From CAYNZP01 sp964401835 (GTDB taxonomy: Bacteria > Planctomycetota > Phycisphaerae > SM23-33), in contig CAYNZP010000001.1 of NCBI GenBank assembly GCA_964401835.1, forward strand, positions 62,001-126,000: DNA of 64,000 bases, read 5' to 3'. Shown here in pieces: positions 1 through 8,035 of this stretch. A model generated the notes under the pieces. That model saw only the letters and a list, made by a program, of their open reading frames with translations, did no database searches and had not been told where the DNA came from. A program made the position numbers and the translations under genes. The number at the start of each line of letters is the position of its first letter. Within the stretch, counting starts at the first letter, position 1.

Positions 1-719
1 CAGCCAGAGAAGCAAAAAAGTTTCCGAAGCTTGGATTTATACCCGGAATAGAAATATCCGCAAAATCCCCATCAGGCACGCTTCATATAATCGGCTTGGC
101 AATAGACCAGAAATCCAAAGCCCTTGGGCAATTGATGGCCAAGCTTTGTGAGGCCAGAGATGAGCGGAACCCGAAGATTGTGGCTAAGCTTCAGGTGATG
201 GGCATGAATATCGATATGGACGACGTCTTGGCTCAGGCAAGAAAAAGCCGTTCCGGCCGAAAGGGCCAGATCATTGGCAGGTTGCACATCGCACAGGCGA
301 TGTATAGCAAATCACTTGTTGGGAGTCTGGACCAGGCATTTTCCAGATACATTGGCAATGGTGGACCTGCATTTGTGGACAAGGAACGTTTCGAGCCGAA
401 AGAAGCTATCGAGGCAATTCATAAAGCCGGCGGACTGGCCATTTTAGCGCATCCGGTACATTTGAAATGCGAAAACCGTGCCCAACTAGAGAGGATCGTC
501 CGCAGCTTTATACGGCATGGCCTGGATGGGATGGAAGTTTATCACAGCGACCACAGCGCCCAACAGACCCGCCTTTATCTGGACACCGCTCAAAAGTTCA
601 AGCTCGCCGTCTCTGGCGGAAGCGATTTTCACGGTTCAGCAAAATCGGGCGTGATTCTTGGAAAGCCCAGGGTGCCAGTATCTGTGCTCACCGGAAAACT
701 CTCTCAGTGGGTTTCATGA
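1..719 (+). CDS. PHP-domain phosphoesterase, 5' end outside the window
   Basis: The reading frame is open from the first bases of the window, so the N-terminus with the first metal-binding HxH motif lies outside. What is visible matches the RNase AM / 3',5'-nucleoside bisphosphate phosphatase (YciV/TrpH-like) PHP family: PGIEIS near the left edge, a central helical insertion, then AHPVH, GMEVYHSDH and GGSDFHG. These carry the histidines and aspartates that bind the metal ions. The protein is expected to be a cytoplasmic metal-dependent phosphoesterase acting on small nucleotides or RNA ends. The substrate cannot be decided from sequence. It ends at a TGA at 717-719, with no close downstream partner. 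Confidence 0.88.
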   Translation, partial: AREAKKFPKLGFIPGIEISAKSPSGTLHIIGLAIDQKSKALGQLMAKLCEARDERNPKIVAKLQVMGMNIDMDDVLAQARKSRSGRKGQIIGRLHIAQAMYSKSLVGSLDQAFSRYIGNGGPAFVDKERFEPKEAIEAIHKAGGLAILAHPVHLKCENRAQLERIVRSFIRHGLDGMEVYHSDHSAQQTRLYLDTAQKFKLAVSGGSDFHGSAKSGVILGKPRVPVSVLTGKLSQWVS

Positions 720-797
720 TCATCTTAAGGTAAAATCGGCAAACTTTAAGCCATGGCTAAGGCAATATTTGGGGCTAATAAAGTTTTCTATTTGCTC

Positions 798-825
798 TTG
801 ACGTTTCCCGAATTCGGGGGATAAT
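798..825 (+). promoter_or_regulatory. Strong sigma-70-like promoter with a palindrome in the spacer
   Basis: TTGACG (798-803) and GATAAT (820-825) are 16 bp apart. The spacer contains the perfect 12-bp palindrome CCCGAATTCGGG (807-818), which is well placed for a repressor or activator. The next gene on this strand starts at 1219, so a transcript from here would have a leader of about 390 nt. Confidence 0.55.
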
Positions 826-1218
826 CGAGTCCTGAAGCTTGTGGCGGGCAGTCGACGCTCGGTCTGCGGCAAGGTTTAATGCTCTTGTGCTTAACGCTTA
901 ACGCTCATAATCAGTTCTGTAAATGTTATTCTCGGGAGCAAGCGAGGTCTTTCTGTATGCTTAAACCGTTTATCAGGCCCGCGCCTTGTAGCTGCAGTTT
1001 CTGAATCGGCTCAAAAATCTAACTTTATATAGGAAAGTGGTTTAACGAGACTTTTCTGTTCTTTGGTCAATTTATGCGCAGTTCAGGATTAGACAGATTC
1101 TGGAGGAGAAAAAATTGGAGGGGCCGGAGAAATCCTCTGCCGGTGAAAAGAGAGTTAAGCATAAGAGGCATTGGGAGTTAAAAGAGAGGAAAAACTGCTC
1201 AAAACAGGGAGAGAACAA
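826..1218 (+). other. Long leader / intergenic region before the PEP-CTERM gene
   Basis: About 390 nt without a convincing ORF. It contains a tandem 'gcttaac' motif near 890-905, an inverted repeat CCGGagaaatcctctgCCGG near 1124-1143, and several GGAG-rich stretches. I could not match it to a known riboswitch by eye. It is either an untranslated leader or the site of a small RNA. Confidence 0.4.
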
Positions 1219-2262
1219 ATGATTGTAAAAAAGCTCATTTTAGTAATGCTCATTCTTGCAGGATTTACGGTTCCTGCTATTGCCAGCCTCGCTCCAGGCG
1301 TGCCAGCTCCATCTCAGGTGTGGGGCAAGGAGTATTCCAACCATATCGATGAAGATGCGGCTGGAAATCTCGACCCGATGCAGAACATAGCATGGGACGG
1401 AACCGGAAACGCATGGGACACTTTTGATTACAGCACTGCATTTCCGTGGGTACAAGGGACAAATGTGGATGCCCTTGCTTATGTCAAAGACAAATTTTTT
1501 GACGAGGTAGTCAACGACCAGGTTGCGATGTTGGCTGCTATCGACCAGCCAACAAACCCCGTTCCGGATAACGAGAATATTTATTATCAGACAGCCGGGG
1601 CAGGCGCCGTATCAGGTATCTGGGCAACAGGCGTAATAGGAAGCGGTCCGTACACCTCGGATATCAATACTGCGGCTGTGAACGCACACGCTCAAAGTGT
1701 CAGGCCCTGGATCAACCCCGACGGTCTGGAAGTGTGGGGTCCTGAAGTAGCTCCTCCAGAAAATGGCGGCCAGGGTACAGGCGACGATGCCTATCTGTTC
1801 TCGACAAATGCTGACTGGACCTACAACGCCGCTGTTTTCACTTATCTACCCGGCGGTGGTGCCGGCGGACAGGATACTGTTGTGACGTATATCACTGCCC
1901 AGCAGATACAAAATGCCATCGAGACACCTGAAGAGGTAGATTTGGACGCAATGATGGTTTATGACATCGAAGGCGATGGAGCCTTTGGGGCTGGGGACTC
2001 CATAATGTTCAGCGTTCACGAAACAGCCTCTGCTGGAGGCGCTTTCGATGGTGGCGAAATCTGGGTATGGAATTTCGGCAGCGCCGCTCAATTTTTGGTA
2101 CACGGCGGGGTTGTCTGGGATACCCCGCATCAGGTTGATATCACCCTTGGCCTGCAGCAGGGCATCGAAGATATCGGCGGACTTGAGGCAGTTCCCGAAC
2201 CCGCTACTCTTGGCTTGTTTGCATTAGGTACTTTGGCGCTTTTGAGGCGGAAGAAAGACTAG
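1219..2262 (+). CDS. Exported PEP-CTERM sorting-domain protein
   Basis: I chose the ATG at 1219 because GGGAGA lies just upstream and the protein then begins with a typical signal peptide (MIVKKLILVMLILAGF, cleavage after about VPAIA). An upstream in-frame ATG at 1171 would put 16 charged residues in front of it. The mature part is acidic, rich in Gly, Asp and Trp, and has no domain I recognise. The C-terminus is the PEP-CTERM tripartite signal: VPEPATLG, a hydrophobic helix, then RRKKD. Such proteins are recognised by an exosortase and end up in the envelope or extracellular matrix. No exosortase is in the window. A terminator follows at 2323. Confidence 0.9.
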   Translation: MIVKKLILVMLILAGFTVPAIASLAPGVPAPSQVWGKEYSNHIDEDAAGNLDPMQNIAWDGTGNAWDTFDYSTAFPWVQGTNVDALAYVKDKFFDEVVNDQVAMLAAIDQPTNPVPDNENIYYQTAGAGAVSGIWATGVIGSGPYTSDINTAAVNAHAQSVRPWINPDGLEVWGPEVAPPENGGQGTGDDAYLFSTNADWTYNAAVFTYLPGGGAGGQDTVVTYITAQQIQNAIETPEEVDLDAMMVYDIEGDGAFGAGDSIMFSVHETASAGGAFDGGEIWVWNFGSAAQFLVHGGVVWDTPHQVDITLGLQQGIEDIGGLEAVPEPATLGLFALGTLALLRRKKD

Positions 2263-2322
2263 CTTGAGCTTTTCTGAAAACAAGGCTCCTCATCGAACCT
2301 ACCGAAAGTTCTGAGGATTTAG

Positions 2323-2359
2323 AAACGCCGTCGAGGACGATTGTCCCGGCGGCGTTTTT
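2323..2359 (+). terminator. Intrinsic terminator after the PEP-CTERM gene
   Basis: AACGCCG pairs with CGGCGTT, with an inner GGAC/GTCC stem, and is followed by TTTTTC. It lies 60 bp after the stop codon and separates this gene from the convergent lexA. Confidence 0.7.
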
Positions 2360-2405
2360 CTTGAGAGGTTAAACAAAATCCTCGGGATCTGGTCCAGTAA
2401 TAATT

Positions 2406-3011
2406 TCAAAGCCTTCTTATGACTCCGACGACTATGCCCTGAATTTGCACGTTGTCTGTGATAATCGGCTCGAAATCAGGATTAGCCGGCTGAAGGCGAA
2501 TGTGGTTCGCCTCCCTGTAAAACTTTTTCAGAGTTGCCTCGCCATCATCTAATAGTGCAACGACGGTCTCGCCATTCCTGGCTGTGTTTCTCTTTTCGCA
2601 GATAACATAATCCCCATCGCGGATTTGTTCATCTATCATGCTCTCGCCGGTAACCTGAAGAGCAAAACGCTCAGCCGGTTTTTCGAAAAGTGCCGGGAGG
2701 TCAAGCTCCTCTCGGTCTTCGATTGCCTCGATGGGCATTCCTGCAGCGATTCGGCCGACAAGAGGAATCCCTTCCGGCTCTTCTTGGGGAAACTGGAATG
2801 ATTCAGAAACCTGTAAAGAGCGAGCCTTGTGCTTGGCTCCCCGCAGAAGCAGTCCTTTTTTTTCTAACGCCCCGACGTGTTCGAATACGGTTACTTTGGT
2901 TAGGTTTAGAACATTCCCAATCTCCTGCATCGTCGGGGAATAGCCGTAGCGGTTTCGGTAATTGCGAATTAAGCGAAGTATCTCCAATTGTCTGGGCGTG
3001 ACAGTCTGCAT
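2406..3011 (-). CDS. lexA: LexA repressor / SOS regulator
   Basis: A 201-residue LexA. The N-terminal winged helix (TPRQLEILRLIRNY, YSPTMQEIG) is followed by the S24 autoproteolysis domain. The Ala-Gly cleavage site is at about 90-91 (GRIAAGMPI), the catalytic Ser at about 124 (GESM) and the Lys at about 162 (ATLKKF). It represses DNA-repair genes and cleaves itself when stimulated by RecA filaments. The ATG at 3011 has AAGGAG seven bases upstream; the in-frame ATG at 3017 is too close to that site, and the frame extends further upstream without a good site. A longer ORF of unknown function lies immediately upstream on the same strand. No known SOS box was recognised. Confidence 0.95.
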   Translation of the reverse strand: MQTVTPRQLEILRLIRNYRNRYGYSPTMQEIGNVLNLTKVTVFEHVGALEKKGLLLRGAKHKARSLQVSESFQFPQEEPEGIPLVGRIAAGMPIEAIEDREELDLPALFEKPAERFALQVTGESMIDEQIRDGDYVICEKRNTARNGETVVALLDDGEATLKKFYREANHIRLQPANPDFEPIITDNVQIQGIVVGVIRRL

Positions 3012-3582
3012 TTTCATGCTCCTTATTATCACAAGCTGCTGCCACTGCATATTGGCCTGTCGGCGGCAGGCCAATCGGCCCTTTGCCGGCTGCTATACGA
3101 AACGCAGCACCTACCTGCATCGCGACATCTGTAAGGCTGGCGGAGTTCTCGGTAATGACCTGCTTTGGCAACTCTTTATCAGCCTTACTCAGCTGTTTAA
3201 AGGCTGTAGTAAACGAACTCCTAAACGCCGCAATTCTTTCAGACAAACTTGGCCCGCCGCTTCCGCTTCGCCTTTGCAGCAGTAATCCAGCGTCGCCGTT
3301 GAAGAGCGGCTCATTTTCGCTTTGCACGTCCTGGTCAGCCTGAGTAAACTTGATGCCACCTGGGCCGAAACTTACCAACGGTATTTCCAGGTCATCTTTT
3401 CCAGCAAGCTGGTTCAGCCCTGCGGGTTCATCAGCCGGTCGGTCCGACAAACACTTGGCGCCAGCTGGATAAACCTCTACAAAATCTCCACCGGGGCCAA
3501 ACTGACATATCGGAGCGTTGCCGATACGTTTTCCGCCATCAATTGAGGCAGCATTATTCAGATTTTCGGTTTTTGTTCGCAT
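2803..3582 (-). CDS. Hypothetical ORF upstream of and overlapping lexA
   Basis: An open frame of 259 codons starts right at a good promoter and runs 209 bp into lexA in another frame. The part before lexA (to about residue 190) looks protein-like: it is helical, with SLSERIAAFRSSFTTAFKQL, and has two FGPGG motifs. The part inside lexA is arginine- and serine-rich and is probably out of frame with any real product. Either the true gene ends in a frameshift before lexA, or the two genes genuinely overlap, or the ORF is chance. No ribosome-binding site precedes the ATG, which would fit a leaderless message. I do not recognise a family. Confidence 0.35.
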   Translation of the reverse strand: MRTKTENLNNAASIDGGKRIGNAPICQFGPGGDFVEVYPAGAKCLSDRPADEPAGLNQLAGKDDLEIPLVSFGPGGIKFTQADQDVQSENEPLFNGDAGLLLQRRSGSGGPSLSERIAAFRSSFTTAFKQLSKADKELPKQVITENSASLTDVAMQVGAAFRIAAGKGPIGLPPTGQYAVAAACDNKEHENADCHAQTIGDTSLNSQLPKPLRLFPDDAGDWECSKPNQSNRIRTRRGVRKKRTASAGSQAQGSLFTGF

Positions 3583-3585
3583 ATG

Positions 3586-3614
3586 AGTCTAGCCTAACAT
3601 CGACCTAACGTCAA
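3586..3614 (-). promoter_or_regulatory. Promoter for the lexA transcription unit
   Basis: Read on the minus strand, TTGACG (3614-3609) and TAGACT (3591-3586) are 17 bp apart. The expected start site falls at about 3579, practically on the ATG at 3582. The segment also contains an 11-bp direct repeat (CCTAACATCGA / CCTAACGTCAA), which could be the operator for LexA itself. Confidence 0.5.
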
Positions 3615-3901
3615 GCGAGACTTTACTCTTTTCTATCGTTTAAAAAAGTTTTTTGATACCGATTTTAAAAAGGAATACTCGCTATCTTCCCAAACACAAT
3701 ATATGCACTTTTACAAATACAAAAACACTATCAGTAGCATTGGGCCATATCGACCTTGAGAGGCGAAAAGCTTGAGAAGAATAAAGAAAAATTGGTGGGA
3801 TTTACAGGTCGGCGTAAAAAGACAGCGTGCGGCAAATGCGAAAGCGCACACGCTGTAAGGGGAATGTTGGTTATTTTAATTTTTCTAGGACACGCTCTTA
3901 A
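3615..3901. other. Intergenic region, nothing firm
   Basis: About 290 bp, AT-rich on the left. A plus-strand ORF (3756-3971) lacks a ribosome-binding site and runs antisense into the next gene. I see no reason to call it. Confidence 0.4.
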
Positions 3902-4186
3902 TCAAAGCGAAGAATCGCTACCCCCCTTGGGTTTTGGCGGAAAGCGGGTCTCAAGCATCTGGCGCAGGTAGCGGTTCTCGCGTTTGGTGGCTTCAAGGTC
4001 AAATATCATGTATTTAAGATTCATCCGAAGCTTGTCAAGCCTCTGATCCAACTCTGTCTTGTCTTCCTTTGTTGTAGGCAGATAAGTGCCTTCTGTGGCA
4101 ATCTCCTTGGCTGAACCATTTTTCGGCAGCTGCTTCAATAAATCCAACAGAGCGTTAATCTTTTCGCTTACCGTCGCCTCGTTCAT
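3902..4186 (-). CDS. Small coiled-coil protein of unknown function
   Basis: A 94-residue protein with a good AGGAAG site six bases before the ATG. It has two helical segments. The first (SEKINALLDLLKQL) is short. The second (about residues 45-82) has heptad-like spacing (LDQRLDKLRMNLKYMIFDLE) and probably forms a coiled coil. The tail is proline- and serine-rich. It is likely cytoplasmic, with no transmembrane segment. No family is recognised. It stands alone, divergent from maf. Confidence 0.75.
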   Translation of the reverse strand: MNEATVSEKINALLDLLKQLPKNGSAKEIATEGTYLPTTKEDKTELDQRLDKLRMNLKYMIFDLEATKRENRYLRQMLETRFPPKPKGGSDSSL

Positions 4187-4694
4187 GGCAACTTCCTTTA
4201 CAGCAAGAACTACGAATAGTAAAAACCGCTGCTTCGACTATATCTTATAGCAATAATTGTGCCAAACCCAAATGGTGAAACAGAAAAACGCAACGACCCT
4301 AAGCTCTTGCTTTGGCAGCTGTTATAGTGCTCTTTTGTGGGTGTTAAAAAGGGCAAATTTTGCGGATTCTCTGAGGGAGTTTCTTTATTTCAACATATCT
4401 TGGATATTGTTTTTGGGCTTTGTTATTAAAAGAGTTACGTTTACAGGCTATTGTTTGGGAGTAGCCGATGTTGTAATAAATCAACATGTTGCGGTGAAGC
4501 AACACGATTTTCCTACATATCCCTAAGGCATTTTCCTATTTTTTTCCAAATGGAAGCTTACGATTTAATAAGGGAAGACGCCAATTTCATGCTATTTTTT
4601 TGAAAAATCCAGATAATTTGCCTGAAAAAGGGCTTTTTATCCAAAATTTCTGGATATTTCTTTTTTGCCCAGAGCTCAAAAAGCTTAAATTGAC
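4187..4694. other. Intergenic region between divergent genes
   Basis: About 500 bp, AT-rich towards maf. It contains a small hairpin TGTTG-N8-CAACA around 4469-4486 and runs of T. The promoters of both flanking genes must lie here, but I could not assign boxes with confidence. The plus-strand ORF at 4257-4526 has no ribosome-binding site and an improbable composition. Confidence 0.4.
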
Positions 4695-5303
4695 ATGTTA
4701 ATGACAAAAGTTTCTGTCAAAAAAAGGCTTATCCTCGCCTCATCGAGCCCACGGCGTAGAGAACTACTTTCGGCGGGTGGGTATGAGTTTGAAGTTGTCC
4801 CCCCCTATCCGGACGAGCCAAATCACAGCGTTACTCATTTACTTCCCAGACAGCAGGCTGAGTCTCTAGCCTACTTCAAGGCTAGGACGGTTTTTGATGA
4901 GTACGCAGATTCAATCGTTATCGGTGCCGATACGCTAGTAGCCTGCGGTGAGATAGTAGTGGGTAAGCCTACCGACGAAGCACATGCCCGGGAAATGCTT
5001 GCGATGCTCAGCTCAAAGCGACATCGTGTTATTTCGGGCGTTGCGATCCTTTGTCCGGCCGGAGTGAGGCGCATAGCGTCCGATGTAACCTTCGTAACGA
5101 TGCGAAAGATGGCCCGGTCGGACATCGATTCATATATTGCCTCGGGAGAGTGGAAAGGCAAGTCTGGGGCTTACGCGATCCAGGAAACAGCCGATAAGTT
5201 CATCGAAAAGCTCGAAGGCAGTTTTTCCAACGTAGTGGGCTTGCCGATGGAACTTCTGGGCCGAATGATAAAAGAGATATCAACCCTATGCAGCGAACTA
5301 TGA
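4695..5303 (+). CDS. maf: Maf-family nucleoside triphosphate pyrophosphatase
   Basis: About 202 residues, the usual length for the family. The signature LILASSSPRRRELLSAGG is at residues 12-29, followed by IVIGADTLVACGEIVVGKP and an SGAYAIQ segment. Maf proteins hydrolyse nucleoside triphosphates (dTTP/UTP or modified pyrimidines) to monophosphates, removing unwanted nucleotides. A second ATG two codons downstream (4701) is equally possible; neither has a clear ribosome-binding site. The 3' end overlaps the next gene by 16 bp, so the two are translationally coupled. Confidence 0.93.
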   Translation: MLMTKVSVKKRLILASSSPRRRELLSAGGYEFEVVPPYPDEPNHSVTHLLPRQQAESLAYFKARTVFDEYADSIVIGADTLVACGEIVVGKPTDEAHAREMLAMLSSKRHRVISGVAILCPAGVRRIASDVTFVTMRKMARSDIDSYIASGEWKGKSGAYAIQETADKFIEKLEGSFSNVVGLPMELLGRMIKEISTLCSEL

Positions 5304-5782
5304 AAACATCCAAGGCAACGCTGGTTTTTTGTCTGGCGGCAGTTCAACTGGCCGTTGTGGCTGGCTGTCAGAAGAAGGACCCAAAACCGAGCGTCAAAAT
5401 CAATAATAGCTCCTGGCAGGTAGAAATTGCTGAAACCAGGGCAAAACGCTACCGCGGCATGTCGGGGCGAATTGAGGTCGGAGAGGATGAGGGAATGCTC
5501 TTTGTTTATCCCGATTCTCGGGTTCGCGATTATTGCATGCGAGGCTGCCTGGTTCCGCTTGATATCGCATTTATCGACGAAAATCTCAAGGTGATAAAGA
5601 CTTACACCATGCAGCCGGAACCCGGCCAAGTTGGCAAGATGCAGTACAGTTCGGAAACACCCGCCAAATACGTCTTCGAGGCGGCTGGCGGCGCATTCGC
5701 GGCTGCGGAGGTGCAGGAAGGACAAGTCGTTATTTTTTCTAAAGATATGCCAGATGCTACTAAAGCCGAGCCTGGTCCGTGA
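5288..5782 (+). CDS. DUF192-family lipoprotein
   Basis: A lipoprotein signal peptide with lipobox VVAGC precedes a DUF192 domain of about 110 residues: the RYRGMSGR motif, then GMLFVYPDSRVRDYCMRGCLVPLDIAFID, where family members usually have W/F-M-K-N. DUF192 proteins are small exported or membrane-bound beta proteins of unknown activity. The start may be the ATG at 5288 or the one at 5300, which directly opens the signal peptide. The gene overlaps maf and is probably cotranscribed with it. Confidence 0.85.
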   Translation: MQRTMKTSKATLVFCLAAVQLAVVAGCQKKDPKPSVKINNSSWQVEIAETRAKRYRGMSGRIEVGEDEGMLFVYPDSRVRDYCMRGCLVPLDIAFIDENLKVIKTYTMQPEPGQVGKMQYSSETPAKYVFEAAGGAFAAAEVQEGQVVIFSKDMPDATKAEPGP

Positions 5783-5839
5783 CGATGCTGACTAATAGCC
5801 CGTTGTGGGCTTACAGGGAAAGTTTAGGCGGACAGGATT

Positions 5840-7033
5840 TTGGCAAAAGTTTTGACGAACAAATCTGATATTCTTTGGGTGAGCGACGAACCCGCTCCGG
5901 AAAACGTTCGGACGGCTGCGGGGGATCTATGGGATATTACGCCCTTCAAACCCGACGAGCCACTAAACAGCCAATTCAACCGCTCAGGCTTGGCCATGAT
6001 CTATCCAAACGGCAGTTCTGACGACCCTCGCTATTTGAGCAGCGTCATCAAGCAACTGGACCGCTCCTCGGCAGTGGGAATATTCCTTTTGCCCGGCAGT
6101 TCGCAACTCGGCTGGAACCTTTTATCGCAAAGGAATGGACAATTCCTTTATCTTCGCCATGACGCAAGTGTCGAGCAGATTTCCGCTCACCTGGCAGCTG
6201 CGTCTTCGCTTCAGCCGACGATAGGAAACCTTCGGGCCGAACTCCACGCCACGGAGGCAATGAAAGCCAAGCCGGATGGGATTCCGGACAATCTCGACGA
6301 GGAGATGCGTCTGGCTGCGAGGCTTCAACGAGACTTTCTGCCGCGCAGGCTCCACGAGATAGGCCCGGTGCGTTTCGGCATTCTTTATCGCCCGGCTTCA
6401 TGGGTCAGCGGAGACATTTACGATATCGTCCGGCTCGACGAGACTCACGTCGGCTTTTATATCGCTGACGCGGTCGGCCACGGTTTGCCGGCAGCGCTTC
6501 TGACGATGTTTATAAAAAAGGCGCTCCAGACCAAGCGGGTTCTTGGCAACGAATACAAGATTATCTCTCCGGAAGTTTCTCTTTCAGGGCTAAATAGCGA
6601 TATTTGCGAACAAAACCTCTCAAGCTGCCAGTTCTGTACTGCGGTTTATTGCATTCTCGACACAGCTACATTGCAGCTGACATACGCACGCGCCGGACAT
6701 CCGGAAGTAATCCATATCAAAGATGGTGGCGAAGTTGATACCTTACCAGCCCAGGGAACGTTGCTAGGTGTTTTCCCTGAGGCTTCCTTTGAATGCAGAC
6801 AGATTCAGCTTACGCCCGGCGATAGATTGCTGCTTTACACAGATGGAGCGGAGCAGATACTCATGGAAAAAGCGCCGCAACCAGAGGAGCAACCTGAAAA
6901 CATAATCGCCAACTGGGTCAATATGCCTCGCGATGAGATGTTGTTGAAGCTCACAAACGAGGTCGAATCAAACGCCAACTCAAATCATCTCGATGATGAC
7001 GTGACTGTAATGGTCGTCGATATCGAGAAGTGA
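5840..7033 (+). CDS. SpoIIE/RsbU-type PP2C serine phosphatase with N-terminal receiver-like domain
   Basis: TTG start with AGG nearby. Residues 1 to about 125 resemble a degenerate receiver domain (ILWVSDEP, SSAVGIFLLPG) that lacks an obvious phosphoacceptor Asp. From about residue 150 a linker helix (EEMRLAARLQRDFLP) leads into a SpoIIE-type PP2C domain. WVSGDIYDI, IADAVGHGLPAALLTMF, YARAGHPEVI, LLLYTDGAEQ and DDDVTVMVVD carry the metal-binding aspartates. Such proteins dephosphorylate anti-sigma-factor antagonists in partner-switching stress pathways. No STAS or anti-sigma gene is adjacent, so the partner is unknown. Confidence 0.88.
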   Translation: MAKVLTNKSDILWVSDEPAPENVRTAAGDLWDITPFKPDEPLNSQFNRSGLAMIYPNGSSDDPRYLSSVIKQLDRSSAVGIFLLPGSSQLGWNLLSQRNGQFLYLRHDASVEQISAHLAAASSLQPTIGNLRAELHATEAMKAKPDGIPDNLDEEMRLAARLQRDFLPRRLHEIGPVRFGILYRPASWVSGDIYDIVRLDETHVGFYIADAVGHGLPAALLTMFIKKALQTKRVLGNEYKIISPEVSLSGLNSDICEQNLSSCQFCTAVYCILDTATLQLTYARAGHPEVIHIKDGGEVDTLPAQGTLLGVFPEASFECRQIQLTPGDRLLLYTDGAEQILMEKAPQPEEQPENIIANWVNMPRDEMLLKLTNEVESNANSNHLDDDVTVMVVDIEK

Positions 7034-7157
7034 TAACTCCAGCCGCAGTTTTCCTGCTCTGAGTTCAATTTCCTGGCTCCCTTTTAATGATATGCCTTGA
7101 CAGCAAGCCCAAGGTAAGCGAAATTGCCTAGCAAGTTAGACTTATTGAAAGTTGTCA

Positions 7158-7685
7158 ATGGCTGAAAAAGTTAGAAAAATTCAACCGCTGCCGTTTTTGG
7201 CACTTTTGCTCGCCTGGCTGATCCCCGGCGCCGGCCATGCCTATATCGGCAGGGTTCGTCGCGGGATAATCATTTTTATTACCATAGGCGCGACCTTTTG
7301 GGCTGGTATTGCCATGGGCGGGGTTATGACGGTTGACTCGGTAAAGGAACGATGGTGGTTCATTGCCGAGATGTTCACCGGCGTGCATGGCCTGGTGAGC
7401 TGGCAGAGGACGAACTGGGTTTATGAAAAGGTCATGGACGACGATGAGATATCCTCAGCTGTTGTTGATGGCGATCCGCGGACAAATGTTTTGATTGATA
7501 AGAAACTTCAGCAGGAGGGAATCGCTCTGGTATCTCCGATGGAGACGATTGCCCGTGCATATGCAGGCGTAGCCGGCTTGTTGAACCTGATGTGTATTTT
7601 CGACGCCGTCCTGCTTTCGCTTATGGGGGTTTCGGGCGAACCGGAACTTTCCGAAGAGAAGGAAGATAGAAGGAAGCAAAAGTAA
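7158..7685 (+). CDS. DUF6677-like membrane protein
   Basis: The ATG at 7158 is preferred to an in-frame TTG two codons earlier. The N-terminus is hydrophobic: LLAWLIPGAGHAYIGRVRRG resembles the short TM2-type motif (P-G-x-G-x-x-Y-x-G) and is followed by a second transmembrane segment (IIIFITIGATFWAGIAMGG). A third lies near residues 135-155. The middle is soluble and the tail is charged (EEKEDRRKQK). The family is known mainly from planctomycetes and has no assigned function. The next gene's ATG follows the stop codon directly. Confidence 0.75.
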   Translation: MAEKVRKIQPLPFLALLLAWLIPGAGHAYIGRVRRGIIIFITIGATFWAGIAMGGVMTVDSVKERWWFIAEMFTGVHGLVSWQRTNWVYEKVMDDDEISSAVVDGDPRTNVLIDKKLQQEGIALVSPMETIARAYAGVAGLLNLMCIFDAVLLSLMGVSGEPELSEEKEDRRKQK

Positions 7686-7910
7686 ATGCTGGGCTGGACG
7701 ATTTTTTATAATCCGATGTCGTTGCCCTTTAACAGCCTGTTGTGGCTATTGCTGCCACTGTGCGGAGCAGTCGCCATCATCTACAAGACCTGTCGGGTAG
7801 GAAAAATCTCCAGACTTTGGCCACAAATCATCTCTCTCCTGGTTTATATGGTTGTAGGTCTGGCAGCATTGTGTGTCGTGCTTTGGGTCGTGCTTGAATT
7901 AGCACCGTAA
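7686..7910 (+). CDS. Small two-helix membrane protein
   Basis: 74 residues with two predicted transmembrane helices (about 12-32 and 47-70) separated by a basic loop (KTCRVGKISR). Its ATG touches the stop codon of the DUF6677-like gene, so the two are almost certainly cotranscribed and may form one membrane complex. No family is recognised. Confidence 0.65.
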   Translation: MLGWTIFYNPMSLPFNSLLWLLLPLCGAVAIIYKTCRVGKISRLWPQIISLLVYMVVGLAALCVVLWVVLELAP

Positions 7911-8035
7911 GTACCCATATCCATCATTGGTTAAAACCACACCCGCAATATCTGCGTGTCCAAATTGGAATTCCAATTACCCCCAAGCATACAATGAAAT
8001 GTGAGGCATCAAGGTAACTTCTGGGATAACAGGCA

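Noticed and set aside
826..1218. Known riboswitch in the PEP-CTERM leader
   Set aside because: I looked for cobalamin, TPP, SAM, c-di-GMP and glycine riboswitch cores by eye and matched none.
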